55,375 nt of DNA from DATJJW01 sp035491935 (lineage in GTDB: Bacteria; Pseudomonadota; Alphaproteobacteria; ATCC43930; CGMCC-115725): NCBI GenBank assembly GCA_035491935.1, contig DATJJW010000061.1, positions 1 to 55,375 on the forward strand, given 5' to 3'. Positions 15,806-25,587 of the stretch are shown in pieces. Numbering within the stretch: the first letter of the stretch is position 1; each line of letters starts with the position of its first letter. The position numbers and the translations under genes were made by a program. The notes beneath the pieces were generated by a model. The model was not told where the DNA came from. It did not search any database and was given only the letters and a program-made list of their open reading frames with translations.

Positions 15806-17527
15806 ATGGTGAGTACAATAAAAATAAGAACAAAACTCCTTTTGCTTGCCACTCTTACGGGTGTTTCGTTGCTTTTGACCATCGGTATTGCTGCCAAGCT
15901 GCAGGAAAATCGCATGCTCGCCGACCGCAAGGTCGAGCTGCGGGCGATCGTCGACGCGACGTTGACGATGATGAGCGGCCTGCAAAAGCAGGAGGCGGCC
16001 GGCAAGATTTCCCATGAGGAGGCGCTGGCGCGGTTGCGCCAATATATCTATGCCACCCGCTTCGATGGCGGCGTGGGGTATGTCTTCGCCTATACGATGG
16101 ACGGCCTCTCGGTCGCCAATGGCGCCAACCCCCAGATCGAGGGAGTGCGTTTCGAGGTTACGGACCAATTCGACAGGTCACGGCCGCCGGCCAACATCTC
16201 CGAGCAGCTGCAGCGGTCGATCGCACCGCGGCTTATCGCCCTGCGCAGCCAGCAAGAGGTCGACTACCTCAGCCCGTTTCCTCGCCCGGGCCAGAAGACG
16301 CCATTGCCCAAGCTGTTCATCGCCAAGCAATTCGAGCCTTGGCACATCGCCGTCTTCACCGGGCTATGGACGGACGACATCGATGCCAGTTTCCGCCAGG
16401 CCCTGTTGGCGCTGGGTGCGATCGGCCTTGCCATCATCGTCGTGACCAACGGCATCGTCTATCTGATCAGCCGGAGCATCACGACGTCGCTCGGGCGGCT
16501 GCGGAACCGGATGACCATGCTGGCCGCCGGCGACGATACGGTCGAGATCGTCGAGGCTACGCGCGGGGACGAGATCGGCGACATGGCCAAGGCCGTGCAG
16601 GTCTTCAAGGACGGCATGATCGACGCGAAGCGGCTGCGGACGGAGCAGGAGCATGCCAAGGCTCTTGCCGAGGAGGAGAAGCGCAAAGCGCTCAACGAGC
16701 TTGCCGATGCCTTCGAGCACAGCGTCAAGGTCGAGGTCGGTCTGCTGCTTTCATCATCGAAGGAGATGCATGGGGCGGCCCAGGATCTTTCCAGAACGGC
16801 GGAAGATACGAACAAGCAAAGCGCGATCGTCGCCGCGGCGGCGGAAGAGGCCGCGGTGAATGTCCAGACGGTGGCGAGCGCCACGGAGGAACTATCTGCC
16901 TCGATCACCGAGATCGGACGCCAGGTCGAGCATTCGAGCGGTATTTCCCATGAGGCGGTGGAGCAGGCCAGCCGGACCAATGTGACGGTCGATGGCCTGG
17001 CTCAGGCCGCCCAGCGCATCGGCGAGGTCATCAAGATGATCCAGGACATCGCCGCCCAAACCAATCTGCTGGCGCTGAACGCGACGATCGAGGCGGCGCG
17101 CGCCGGGGAGGCGGGCAAGGGCTTCGCCGTCGTGGCCAGCGAGGTGAAGGCCTTGGCGGCGCAGACCTCGCGGGCGACCGAGGAGATCGCGGCGCAGATC
17201 GCCTCGATCCAAGGTGCCACCAGCGAGGTGGTGACGGCGATCGGCGGCATTGAGGAGACGATCGGCCGGATCAACGAAACCGCCAGTGCCATCGCCGCGG
17301 CGGTGAACGAGCAATCGGCCGCGACCCAGGAGATCGCCAGCAACGTGCAGCAGGTTTCGGAAGGGACCACCGAAATATCGAGCAACATCACCAGCGTCAC
17401 GGTGGCGGCCGGAGAAACCGGGCAGGCATCATCCCGGATGCTGACCGGTTCGGCAGAGCTGGCGACGCGGGCGGAAAATTTGCGCGCCCAGGTCGATCAA
17501 TTCCTGGAAGCCGTACGCGTCGCATAG
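15806..17527 (+). CDS. Methyl-accepting chemotaxis protein with sCache sensor domain
   Basis: This is a 573-residue transmembrane chemoreceptor. Transmembrane segment 1 is about residues 10-30. A periplasmic single-Cache domain follows with the typical DGGVGYVFAYTMDG (about 87-100). Transmembrane segment 2 is near 195-220, a HAMP domain follows, and the signalling domain has the conserved tip IQDIAAQTNLLALNATIEAARAG. sCache_2 receptors often bind short organic acids. The neighbouring catabolic genes for organic acids make that an attractive guess. No CheR-docking pentapeptide is present at the C-terminus. GGGAGGAG precedes the ATG. Confidence 0.9.
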   Translation: MVSTIKIRTKLLLLATLTGVSLLLTIGIAAKLQENRMLADRKVELRAIVDATLTMMSGLQKQEAAGKISHEEALARLRQYIYATRFDGGVGYVFAYTMDGLSVANGANPQIEGVRFEVTDQFDRSRPPANISEQLQRSIAPRLIALRSQQEVDYLSPFPRPGQKTPLPKLFIAKQFEPWHIAVFTGLWTDDIDASFRQALLALGAIGLAIIVVTNGIVYLISRSITTSLGRLRNRMTMLAAGDDTVEIVEATRGDEIGDMAKAVQVFKDGMIDAKRLRTEQEHAKALAEEEKRKALNELADAFEHSVKVEVGLLLSSSKEMHGAAQDLSRTAEDTNKQSAIVAAAAEEAAVNVQTVASATEELSASITEIGRQVEHSSGISHEAVEQASRTNVTVDGLAQAAQRIGEVIKMIQDIAAQTNLLALNATIEAARAGEAGKGFAVVASEVKALAAQTSRATEEIAAQIASIQGATSEVVTAIGGIEETIGRINETASAIAAAVNEQSAATQEIASNVQQVSEGTTEISSNITSVTVAAGETGQASSRMLTGSAELATRAENLRAQVDQFLEAVRVA

Positions 17528-17549
17528 GTTCGGAGGAAGCCGGCCGGAC

Positions 17550-18941
17550 CTAGGTGAGACAGGCGAGCAGCGTCCTCACATCCGCTTCCCTCTCCAGCCG
17601 GTTCACTGTGGCGATGGCACGCTCCGTCTTGTCGGCGGGCCAGCCGGCGAAGCCGGCGCAGTCGCGGAACTTGTCCTCGATTTCGGCCTGGGTCATCGGG
17701 TTGGTCTTGCTGCCCTTGCCGTAATCCAGCTTGCCACCGACCTGGCGGCCGTCCTTCAGCGCGAGATCGACGAAGGATGTGACGATGGTGTGGCCGGCCG
17801 CACGCCCTTCGGCCTCGCCGAAAGTGTCGTATTGCACGCGGCCGATGAGATCCTGGACGTCGGGCCGGCGCACGAATTCGTCGGTGAAGGATTTGAGGCC
17901 GAGTTTGCGGTCGACGGCCAGGGCCGCGACGCAGAATTCCAGGCTGAACTTCGCCTCCAGCTCGGTCTGCGGCCGGTGGTGCAGCAGCGTGCGGCTGATG
18001 TTCTCGCTGGTCTTGATGGTGATCCTGGCGATGTCCTGGGGCTTGATGTCATGCGTCTCGACCAGCGAGAGCATGAGCGTCATCGCCGGGTGGCTGAGGC
18101 TGCCGGTCGGCCACGGCTTCAGCCAGATGCCACGATCGACGAAGGCCCAGGGCTGGCCCAGGCGGTCGACGATGCGTTCGGGCTCCCAGCCGCCGCCCTC
18201 GGCCTGGAAGAAGCCACGCGGCGATTCCAGGATCGAGGCGGCGGCAGTGAAGCCCATGCGGGTAAGGTCGGCGGCGACGATGCCGGTCTCGCCGGACCGG
18301 CCGGCATGGAAGGGCTTCATCATGGTGCCGAAATTCTCGGACAGGCCGGCCGCCTGGCTGGCGGCGATGCCGAGGCAGTTGCGTATCGCGTCCGGCGGCA
18401 GGCGGTAGAGCTTGGCGACCGCGGCGGCGGCACTCAGCAGCCCGCAGGTGCCGGTCGAATGATAGCCGTTCAGGATGTGGTTCGGATGCGTCGCGTCGAA
18501 CAGCTTGCAGGCCAGCTCGGCGCCGATCTGATAGGCCAGCAGCACATCGATGCCCGAGGCGCCGCAGGATTCGCCCGCGGCCAGCAGCGCGCTCAGCACT
18601 GCGGCGGTCGGGTGAATGCCCTGGAATTTGCCGGTCGCCGCCTGCTGCGTGTCGTCGTAGTCATCGACATGCATCGCGGTGCCGTTGATCAGCGCGGCAA
18701 AGCGCGGCGGCAGCTTGGCGCCGCCGCCGAGCACCGAGGCGGTGGGGCCCGTCACGCCCTCGAAGGGCTGCACGTACCGGCGCAGGATGTCGACGGTTGG
18801 GGTGTGGGCGCCGGCAAGCGCGCAGCCCAAGGCATCGAGGATGGAGGCCTTGCCGAGCCGTGCGACCTCCGCGGGCACGTCGTCATAGCGGGTCTTGTGG
18901 ATGAAATCCGCGACATAGGCCGTCAGACCGAATTGCGACAT
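17550..18941 (-). CDS. MmgE/PrpD family protein (paralogue 1)
   Basis: This 463-residue protein has the MmgE/PrpD fold: an N-terminal all-helical domain with ALGCALAGAHTPTVDILRRY, INGTAMHVDDYDDTQ and HPTAAVLSALLA, and a C-terminal alpha/beta lid domain. The family includes 2-methylcitrate dehydratase and cis-aconitate decarboxylase (IRG1). The HVDDYDD and NFGTMMKPFHAGRSGE motifs carry active-site residues of that group. The substrate is not known. It is the last gene of a minus-strand run and starts 3 bases after the next MmgE/PrpD gene ends, so the pair is co-translated. Its 3' end is duplicated as a fossil at 15585. Confidence 0.88.
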   Translation of the reverse strand: MSQFGLTAYVADFIHKTRYDDVPAEVARLGKASILDALGCALAGAHTPTVDILRRYVQPFEGVTGPTASVLGGGAKLPPRFAALINGTAMHVDDYDDTQQAATGKFQGIHPTAAVLSALLAAGESCGASGIDVLLAYQIGAELACKLFDATHPNHILNGYHSTGTCGLLSAAAAVAKLYRLPPDAIRNCLGIAASQAAGLSENFGTMMKPFHAGRSGETGIVAADLTRMGFTAAASILESPRGFFQAEGGGWEPERIVDRLGQPWAFVDRGIWLKPWPTGSLSHPAMTLMLSLVETHDIKPQDIARITIKTSENISRTLLHHRPQTELEAKFSLEFCVAALAVDRKLGLKSFTDEFVRRPDVQDLIGRVQYDTFGEAEGRAAGHTIVTSFVDLALKDGRQVGGKLDYGKGSKTNPMTQAEIEDKFRDCAGFAGWPADKTERAIATVNRLEREADVRTLLACLT

Positions 18942-18944
18942 GGC

Positions 18945-20342
18945 TCAGGCCCTCATTGCGTTGACGATGTCACGGATTGTCGTGCCTTCCAGGCCGCGAA
19001 CCAATTCGATGATCCGTTCGGCGCCGGATGCCCGCAGATGGTCGGTCATCAGCTTGCGCGCCTTGTGCTCGACCTCGTCGCGGGTCATCGGATTGTCCGG
19101 CGTGCCGCGCACCGCGCCGGTATGGTGCGAGAAGATGCGGCCGTCATGAGTCGTTACCTCCACCGTCGCCTGGCGTGGCGGTGGCGTGCGCGTCATCTCG
19201 GCGCTGGGCACCATCTCGATCTTGGCGCGCACGGCCAGCACCTCCGGGTCCTGCATGCGCGCATAGTCATGCGAGGAGCGGAGCGTCACGTCGCCATCGA
19301 CCCACATCAGCGCGACCAGATGCTGCATGCAGATTTCCGGCATGTGGCGGTTGCTGATGATCTTGGTTTCCTTGTCCGGCATGATGACGCGGATCCTGGC
19401 GAGATCCTTCGGCCGCAACCCGTGCTCGCTACGCAGCGCCAGCGAGGAATCGATCGTCGCCTGGATCGGAGATCCCACCGTCCATTTCTTTATCATGGCG
19501 CGCATGATCTCGAAGTCGTGGCCCAGGCCGCGGACCATCTCGGCCCGGTTGGGCTCGGGCGAGTAGCAGTCGAAGAAATTATGCTGGCCGTGGAAGGGAT
19601 CGCTGCCGCCGGTGAAGCCCGCCGCGACCATCGAGGCGGCGGCCGCGGCATTGCGCGCCGGGTTGCCGCCGAAGACGAAGCCTTTCTCGAAATGCTCGGG
19701 ATCGCGCATCCAACAGGTGACGCCGGCCGCCTGTTGGACCGCGAAGGAGAGCGCATAGCGCACCCGGCGCGGCTCGAAACCGTAAAGCGCGCTGCAGCCG
19801 GCCGTGCCGCCGAACAGGCCGCCGATGCTGTGCGGGCTGTGGAAGGCATTGTCGAGCAGCGCCTCGTCCAGCGCCATGGTCAGGCGGCAGCCGATATCGT
19901 AGCCCAGCACGATGGCCTTGAGGAAAGCCTCGCCACCGACATTGAGATTTTCGCCGATCGCCAGGATCGGCGGCAGGATGGCGCAACCCGGGTGCATGCG
20001 GGCGAGGTAATGCGAATCATCGGTCTCGCCGCCGCCGGCCAGCATGCCGTTGGCGAAGGCGGCATTGACCACCGAGGTCTTGAGGCCGGTGATGCCGATG
20101 CCGGCGTCGGGATTGCCGCCCAGTGACCGGACGTAGTCCAGCGCCACCCGGCCGGGCTTGAGATCGCGGCCGACCACGATGGCGGCCAGCGTATCGAGGA
20201 TGTGGTGCTTCGCCTTCTCGACCACCTCGGCCGGCAAGGCAAGTTGCTGCGAGCGGGCGATGTAGCCGCTCAGCTCGGCCATCATCGGCTCGATGTCGTC
20301 GGCGACGTCGTGCAGTGTTTCGCTTTGCGGTTCGTCGATCAT
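18945..20342 (-). CDS. MmgE/PrpD family protein (paralogue 2)
   Basis: This 465-residue protein has MmgE/PrpD domain features including HHILDTLAAIVVGRDL, AFANGMLAGGGETDDSHYLARMHPGCAILPPILA and FVFGGNPARNAAAAASMVAAGF. It differs from paralogue 1 in the active-site region (GETDDSH in place of HVDDYDD), suggesting another substrate. An MFS transporter gene lies 33 bases upstream and paralogue 1 is 3 bases downstream, so transport and conversion of one compound are probably coupled. A GGGAG Shine-Dalgarno precedes the ATG. Confidence 0.87.
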   Translation of the reverse strand: MIDEPQSETLHDVADDIEPMMAELSGYIARSQQLALPAEVVEKAKHHILDTLAAIVVGRDLKPGRVALDYVRSLGGNPDAGIGITGLKTSVVNAAFANGMLAGGGETDDSHYLARMHPGCAILPPILAIGENLNVGGEAFLKAIVLGYDIGCRLTMALDEALLDNAFHSPHSIGGLFGGTAGCSALYGFEPRRVRYALSFAVQQAAGVTCWMRDPEHFEKGFVFGGNPARNAAAAASMVAAGFTGGSDPFHGQHNFFDCYSPEPNRAEMVRGLGHDFEIMRAMIKKWTVGSPIQATIDSSLALRSEHGLRPKDLARIRVIMPDKETKIISNRHMPEICMQHLVALMWVDGDVTLRSSHDYARMQDPEVLAVRAKIEMVPSAEMTRTPPPRQATVEVTTHDGRIFSHHTGAVRGTPDNPMTRDEVEHKARKLMTDHLRASGAERIIELVRGLEGTTIRDIVNAMRA

Positions 20343-20375
20343 GAACGGACTCCCGGAAGCTGATGTCTAAGTCGG

Positions 20376-21689
20376 CTATTCCTTGGGCATGGTGAAGCGC
20401 AGGGAGGCGGAGAGCAGGCCGGAGATGACCAGCACGCCGGCCATGATGGCGAGGCCGCCATTGAAGGAGCCGGTGGTGGTCCTGAGCCAGCCCAGCGCCA
20501 CCGGCCCCAGGAAGCCGCCCAGCGTGCCGATGGTGTTGATGAAGGCGATGCCGCCGGCCGCGCCTCTGCCCTGCAGGATGCGCGGCGGGATGGTCCAGAA
20601 TAGGCCGCGCGTCGTGGTGATGCCGATGACGGCCAGCGTCAGCCCGGTATATCCGATGTAGCTGAACGCCTGCTGGTGGGTGACGAGCGAGAGGAAGAAG
20701 CCGCCGGCGCCGAGGAAGCAGGCGACGACCAGATTGGCGATCCGCTTGCCGGTACGGTCCACCAGCCGGGCCCAGCAGACCAGCGCCACGCAGCCGAGCA
20801 GGAAGGGCAGCGACGACAGCAGGCTCGCGGCGGCATTGCCGAGGCCACGGCCTCGGAGCATCAAGGGCAACCATACCGCCAGGCCGTAGGATCCCAGCAG
20901 GAAGCCGAATTGGATGCCGGCACAGACCAGTACGCGGATGTCCCTGACGGCCATCCACATGCTCTCGATCGGCCGGTCGCGGTCCTCGGCGGCCAAGACA
21001 CCGGTGACCAGATCGCGCTCGCGCGGCGTCAGCCATGTCGCCTTTTGCGGCCCGTCGGCGATGACCCAGGGCAAGGCGATGCCCAGGAGGACGCATGGTA
21101 CGCCTTCGATGATGAACATCCATTGCCAGCCGGCGAGGCCGAGAAAGCCGTTCATCGGCAGGATCGCGGCCGCCAGCGGCCCGCTCAGCAGCGACGCCAC
21201 CGGCGACGACAGCAACGACCAGGCGAAGATCTGCGTCCGGTAATGCGCCGGGAACCAGCAGGCGAAGACGTAGATGATGCCAGGGAAATATCCGGCCTCC
21301 GCCACGCCCAGGAAGAAGCGCAGGATGATGAAGCTGTAGGGGCCGGTGACGAAGGCGGTGCCGGCGGAGAGCAGGCCCCAGGTGATCATGATGCGCGTCA
21401 GCCAGATGCGCGCGCCAAAACGATAGAGCAGGATATTGCTGGGGATTTCGAGGAAGCTGTAGCTGGCGAACAGCACACCGGCGCCCCAGCCGAACTCCCT
21501 GGCGGTCATGCCGAGGTCGCGGTTCATCGTCAGCGCGGCGAAGCCGACATTGGTGCGGTCCATATTGTTGAGCAGCAGGGCCACGGTCAGGATCGGGACG
21601 ATCCGCCAGATGACCTTGCGGAACGCAGCCGTTTCTTCCGCATTCCTGCCGATGGCCGAGGTGGGCGCGGCGGCCAAGTTCGGAATCAT
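20376..21689 (-). CDS. MFS transporter, anion:cation symporter type
   Basis: This is a 437-residue protein with 12 predicted transmembrane segments. The motif NNMDRTNVGFAALTMNRDLGM and the stretch RFFLGVAEAGYFPGIIYVFACWFP are typical of the ACS family, which takes up tartrate, galactarate, phthalate and similar organic anions. AGGAGGG precedes the start. It leads a likely operon with the two MmgE/PrpD genes at 20342 and 18941. The substrate is inferred to be a di- or tricarboxylate from that context. Confidence 0.88.
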   Translation of the reverse strand: MIPNLAAAPTSAIGRNAEETAAFRKVIWRIVPILTVALLLNNMDRTNVGFAALTMNRDLGMTAREFGWGAGVLFASYSFLEIPSNILLYRFGARIWLTRIMITWGLLSAGTAFVTGPYSFIILRFFLGVAEAGYFPGIIYVFACWFPAHYRTQIFAWSLLSSPVASLLSGPLAAAILPMNGFLGLAGWQWMFIIEGVPCVLLGIALPWVIADGPQKATWLTPRERDLVTGVLAAEDRDRPIESMWMAVRDIRVLVCAGIQFGFLLGSYGLAVWLPLMLRGRGLGNAAASLLSSLPFLLGCVALVCWARLVDRTGKRIANLVVACFLGAGGFFLSLVTHQQAFSYIGYTGLTLAVIGITTTRGLFWTIPPRILQGRGAAGGIAFINTIGTLGGFLGPVALGWLRTTTGSFNGGLAIMAGVLVISGLLSASLRFTMPKE

Positions 21690-21779
21690 GCATCCCTCCT
21701 GTTCCGCTATTCTTGTTGTCGTGGACGTCCGCCGCGGATGTCGCGAGAATCGGCGTCACATCTCGAATATGCGTGGGGG

Positions 21780-23534
21780 TTACCGCTCGAAATGGGTGGC
21801 CGAGCGACCGAAAAGCCGGCGCACGATGATGATGACCGTCAGCGACACCGCGACCAAGGTCAGCGACAGCACCGCGACCGAGGAGAAATCGGCTTCCTGC
21901 CACCGCTCGACCAGGCTGACCGAGATGGTCTCGGTGCCGGGCACGAACAGGAAGATCGATGCGGAGAGCTCGCGGATCATCGACACGAACATGAGCATCC
22001 AACCGGCCAGCACGCCGGAGCGGACCAGCGGAAACAGCACGTCACGGAAGCTGGCGATCTCGTTGGCGCCGCAAACGGAGGCCGCGCGCTCGAATTCGAC
22101 GCTGACCTGCCGCACGGAGCTCCCGATCGTCCGCACGCCATAGGGGATGTAATGCGTCATATAGGCGAGGAGCAGGATCCAGAGCGTGCCATAGAGCTGG
22201 AAGGGCGGATGGATATAGGCCCAGAGCATGGCGACGGCCATGACCGGGCCGGGCATCATCAGCGGGATCGAGGTGAGGATGTCGAGCACCTGGCCCGCAA
22301 AGGCCCGGGCGCGCACGATGACGAAGCTGACCAACAGGGTCAGCAACGTGGCGAGCGTGGCGCCGCCCAGGGCCAGGATGAGGCTGTGGGTGAAGCCCGA
22401 CGCCGCGTCGAGATCGGGCGAGAAGGTGGCCGCAAAGTGGCGCAGGGTCAGATTGGCGAGGCTGGGCGTCTCACCCCAGCGGCGGATGAACGCCGCGTAG
22501 ATCAGCACGGCATAGGGCAGCACCACCGCCAACAGAATGTAGGTCAGGGCATAGGCGAGCGTGACGTAGCGCCAGATGCCCAGCTTCATCCGGCGCGGCG
22601 GGTGGCCCTTGCCGGAGATGGTGGTGAATTTCTGCCGTCCGCCCAGCAGCCGCGCCTGCAGCCACAACCCGATGCCGGTCGCCGCCATGATGAAGCTGGC
22701 CAGCAATGCGGCGATCTCGTAGCGCGGCGGCGTATAGCTGATCGCCTGATAGAAGATGTAGGTCGTGATCGTGTAGATGCCGGATGGCGTGCCGAGGATG
22801 CCGGGAATGGCGAATTCCTCCAGCGCCCGCGTGAACACCAGGATCGCCGCCGAGAGGATGCCGGGCATGCAGATCGGCAGCACGATATGGCGCATGGTGC
22901 GCCAGATGCCGCCGCCGGCGATCAGCGACGCTTCCTCCAGGCTGGCATCCATCCTGTCCATGACCGCCTTGACCGTCAGGAAGACGTAAGGGCTGAGATA
23001 GAGCCCCATGACGAAGATCAGCCCGGGCATCGAATAGATGTTCGTGACCGGCCCATGGGCGCCCAGATAGCGGGCGACCTCGTTGATCACGCCGGTACGG
23101 GGTGCTGCCAGCAGCGACCAGGCGACGGCGCCGATCAGCGGCGGCGTGATGAAGGGCAGCAGGGCGGCCAGCTCGATCACGCCGCGCAGGGGCGTATTGG
23201 TCCGCGAGGTGATCCAGACCAGGGGCATCGCGATCAGGAAGGCGGCCGGCACCGTGCCGATCATGATGATCAGCGTGTTCCAGAAGGCACGGGCCAGGCC
23301 CGGCATGTGCCAGAATTCATTCAACGCCTGGGCGAAACCGCCCTGGCCGTAGATGAAGGCGCCATAGAACAGCCAGAACACCGGGTAGAGGACGAGGAAG
23401 CTCGTGGTCAGCACGGCGACGGTGATGATCAGGGTTGCCGGATCGCGCAGCTTCCCGACCGTCCGCAGCAGCCAAGGTTTCACCTTGGGCGCCGTCGCGT
23501 TGGGCGTGAGGGCGGCGGCCATGATGCGATTCAT
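21780..23534 (-). CDS. ABC transporter permease, fused two-domain Fe3+/FbpB type
   Basis: This is a 584-residue polytopic protein with two successive binding-protein-dependent permease domains (about 60-280 and 330-575) and some 12 membrane segments, the architecture of FbpB/SfuB. Start is set at ATG 23534, which overlaps the TGA of the ATPase gene (ATGA); an upstream in-frame ATG at 23567 would overlap the ATPase by 37 bases. It works with the ATPase immediately upstream and probably with the binding protein encoded 6.7 kb away at 30265-31314. Although Fe3+-like, the catabolic setting suggests uptake of an organic acid or similar compound rather than iron. Confidence 0.87.
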   Translation of the reverse strand: MNRIMAAALTPNATAPKVKPWLLRTVGKLRDPATLIITVAVLTTSFLVLYPVFWLFYGAFIYGQGGFAQALNEFWHMPGLARAFWNTLIIMIGTVPAAFLIAMPLVWITSRTNTPLRGVIELAALLPFITPPLIGAVAWSLLAAPRTGVINEVARYLGAHGPVTNIYSMPGLIFVMGLYLSPYVFLTVKAVMDRMDASLEEASLIAGGGIWRTMRHIVLPICMPGILSAAILVFTRALEEFAIPGILGTPSGIYTITTYIFYQAISYTPPRYEIAALLASFIMAATGIGLWLQARLLGGRQKFTTISGKGHPPRRMKLGIWRYVTLAYALTYILLAVVLPYAVLIYAAFIRRWGETPSLANLTLRHFAATFSPDLDAASGFTHSLILALGGATLATLLTLLVSFVIVRARAFAGQVLDILTSIPLMMPGPVMAVAMLWAYIHPPFQLYGTLWILLLAYMTHYIPYGVRTIGSSVRQVSVEFERAASVCGANEIASFRDVLFPLVRSGVLAGWMLMFVSMIRELSASIFLFVPGTETISVSLVERWQEADFSSVAVLSLTLVAVSLTVIIIVRRLFGRSATHFER

Positions 23535-24685
23535 TGCATCGTCCCGCGGCGTGGCGTCGTCTCGCAACTGGGTATCGCTTCACCGCTGGGCAGCGTCTCG
23601 TGGCCGGCGATGAAATAGCAATGCTCGGGATCGAATTCGATCGCGACCGTATCGCCGACGGCGAAGGGGTGCAGCGCCGGCTGATGGGCCTCCAGGCGCC
23701 GGCCGTCGCCCAGCCTCAGCTCGTAATGGCAGGTTTCGCCAAGATAGGTCGCGATGCTGACATGGGCGGAGAGCGTTCCTTCCGGTGTCCGGCCATCCCG
23801 CCACGGCGCCAGACGGATGCCCTCGGGGCGGATCGACAACGATCCGACCGCGCCCGCGGCATATCCCGGCGCTCGGCAGCATATCGTCGCGATGATGCCC
23901 GCCACCTGGACCCGCGGATGAGGCGAGCCGTCGATCAGGGCCGCATTCAGCAGGTTGGTCTTGCCGATGAAGCTCGCGACGCGGATATCCGCCGGCTCTT
24001 CATAGAGCTGCCGGGGCGTGCCGCTCTGCAGGATCTCGCCCTGACCCATGACGATGATGGTGTCGGACAGGCTCATCGCCTCGGCCTGGTCATGGGTGAC
24101 ATAGACGGCGGTGACGCCGATCTCGCTATGCAGCGCCTTCAGCTCGTCGCGCATCTCCTCGCGCAGCTGGGCGTCGAGATTGGACAGGGGTTCGTCGAAC
24201 AACAGGATCTGCGGGGCATAGGCAATGGCCCGCGCCAAGGCCACACGCTGCTGCTGGCCGCCCGACAGCTCATGCGGAAAGCGATCGATGAAGGCTTCGA
24301 GCCGGACGCGGGCGAGGGAGCGGCGGACGATCCGCTCGCGTTCGGCCCGGCCGACGCCGCGCATCTTGAGGCCGTAGCCGACATTCTCGGCGATGCTGAG
24401 ATGCGGCCAAAGCGCGTAGCTCTGGAAGACCATGCCCAGCTGGCGCTTGTAGGACGGCACGGCGATATGGCGGGCAGGGTCGGCGACCACCGTCTCGCCG
24501 AACAGGATGGAACCGGAGTCGGGGGCGACGAAGCCCGCGATCATGTTGAGCGTCGTCGTCTTGCCGCAGCCGGAGGGGCCGAGGACGGACGTCATCTTGC
24601 CGTCCTCGAAGGTCACGGAGATATCGCGGACGGCAGGTATCGGTCCGAACTGCTTGCGCAGTCTGTTCAAGGTAATGGCTGCCAT
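23531..24685 (-). CDS. ABC transporter ATP-binding protein (PotA/FbpC type)
   Basis: This 384-residue protein has Walker A GPSGCGKTT (about 34-42), the Q-loop at MVFQSYALWPHLS, signature LSGGQQQR, Walker B ILLFDEPLSNLD and the H-switch THDQAEA. After residue ~240 a TOBE-type domain follows, as in PotA, FbpC and MalK. It energises the permease encoded immediately downstream with ATGA coupling. The GntR regulator gene lies 71 bases upstream in the same direction, and an AGGGAGGA Shine-Dalgarno precedes the ATG. Confidence 0.92.
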   Translation of the reverse strand: MAAITLNRLRKQFGPIPAVRDISVTFEDGKMTSVLGPSGCGKTTTLNMIAGFVAPDSGSILFGETVVADPARHIAVPSYKRQLGMVFQSYALWPHLSIAENVGYGLKMRGVGRAERERIVRRSLARVRLEAFIDRFPHELSGGQQQRVALARAIAYAPQILLFDEPLSNLDAQLREEMRDELKALHSEIGVTAVYVTHDQAEAMSLSDTIIVMGQGEILQSGTPRQLYEEPADIRVASFIGKTNLLNAALIDGSPHPRVQVAGIIATICCRAPGYAAGAVGSLSIRPEGIRLAPWRDGRTPEGTLSAHVSIATYLGETCHYELRLGDGRRLEAHQPALHPFAVGDTVAIEFDPEHCYFIAGHETLPSGEAIPSCETTPRRGTMQ

Positions 24686-24756
24686 CGGGTGATCCTCCCT
24701 GTTTTTATCGGTGCCTGCTTTTTTTGTTGGTTGGCAGCCGGCCGGATGACGGGTCG

Positions 24757-25446
24757 CTACATGGTGGAGGACGAGCTCCTCATCATCTTGAGCCGGAGTT
24801 CCAAGGTGCGTCGTCTGTTGGCCCGGGCGAGCCGCTCGGCCCGGTCGGGATCGCGCTCCTCGATGGCCCGCAGCAGATCGCGGCAGAACACCGCGATCTC
24901 CTGGTCGCGCCCGGGGACGCTCATGGTGGTCAAGCGGTGGTTGCGGACCTTTTCGCGCAGTGCCCGTAGCATGTCGTCGAGCACATCGTTATGGGCGGCC
25001 CGGAACACGGCGAGCTGGAACTCGCCGGCGTAGCGGCGGATCTCGTCGCGGTTGGATCGCTCTTCGGCGCCTTCGAGGTCGTGGAACACCGCCCGCAGAT
25101 TGGTGAGGTCGAGCGCGCCGGCATTCTCGGCCGCCAGCCGCGCCGCCATGCCTTCCAACGCCTCGCGTGTGTAATAGATCTCCAGCAGCTGCTTTTCCGA
25201 CAGCACCTTCACCGTCAGCGAATTGCCGGAACCGACGACGATCAGATCCTCGGCCTGCAGCTTGCGCAGCGCCTCGCGGACCGGGGTCTTGCTGAAGCCC
25301 AGCTGGCGGGCGAGATCGTCGGCCCGCAGCCTCGCTCCTGGCGCGAGGATGTTGCTGAGGATGGCTTCGCGTAACACGGCATAAGCCGTCTCCGCGGCCG
25401 TGCCGGTATTGGCGAAACGGTCGATGAGTTGTCCAAAGCTGCTCAT
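24757..25446 (-). CDS. GntR-family regulator with FCD ligand-binding domain
   Basis: This 229-residue protein has an N-terminal winged helix (AYAVLREAILSNILAPGARLRADDLARQLGFSKTPVREALRKLQ, about 20-64) and a helical FCD domain (EIYYTREALEGMAARLAAENAG and following), the FadR/VanR subgroup. FCD domains bind organic acids. The start at 25446 (MSSFGQ) is preferred to an ATG 43 codons upstream because the extra segment overlaps the operator-like sequence at 25538-25555 and lacks family similarity. That site just ahead suggests autoregulation, and similar sites precede other genes of the island. Confidence 0.88.
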   Translation of the reverse strand: MSSFGQLIDRFANTGTAAETAYAVLREAILSNILAPGARLRADDLARQLGFSKTPVREALRKLQAEDLIVVGSGNSLTVKVLSEKQLLEIYYTREALEGMAARLAAENAGALDLTNLRAVFHDLEGAEERSNRDEIRRYAGEFQLAVFRAAHNDVLDDMLRALREKVRNHRLTTMSVPGRDQEIAVFCRDLLRAIEERDPDRAERLARANRRRTLELRLKMMRSSSSTM

Positions 25447-25537
25447 TGCGGTGATTTCTGGAGGCTGTTTGCGATATGCCGCCCCCGCCTGGGTCATGGG
25501 CATCGGCGCAGCAGCCCCCATGATTCCCGGCGGTTTC

Positions 25538-25555
25538 GGTATATGCAGGTATAAC
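25538..25555. promoter_or_regulatory. Operator-like site ahead of the GntR gene
   Basis: GGTATATGCAGGTATAAC holds two GGTATA half-units with a 10-base period, the same layout as the sites at 28794, 31389, 31557 and 32929. It is the weakest of the set. Autoregulation by the GntR protein is inferred. Confidence 0.4.
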
Positions 25556-25587
25556 ATAGCGCTCCTTTTTGCCAAGGCAATAGCGGG

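Noticed and set aside
15591..15812. 73-codon plus-strand frame between the PhyH and chemoreceptor genes
   Set aside because: It lies antisense to the PrpD remnant and runs into the chemoreceptor leader; no ribosome-binding site and no similarity.
17790..20126. Plus-strand frame of 778 codons across two PrpD-like genes
   Set aside because: Shadow frame of high-GC coding DNA; both genes below it have full family motifs and linked starts on the other strand.
20676..23618. Plus-strand frame of 980 codons opposite the MFS and permease genes
   Set aside because: Composition is Gln/Arg/Asp/Gly-rich with no domain pattern; the minus-strand membrane proteins explain the region.
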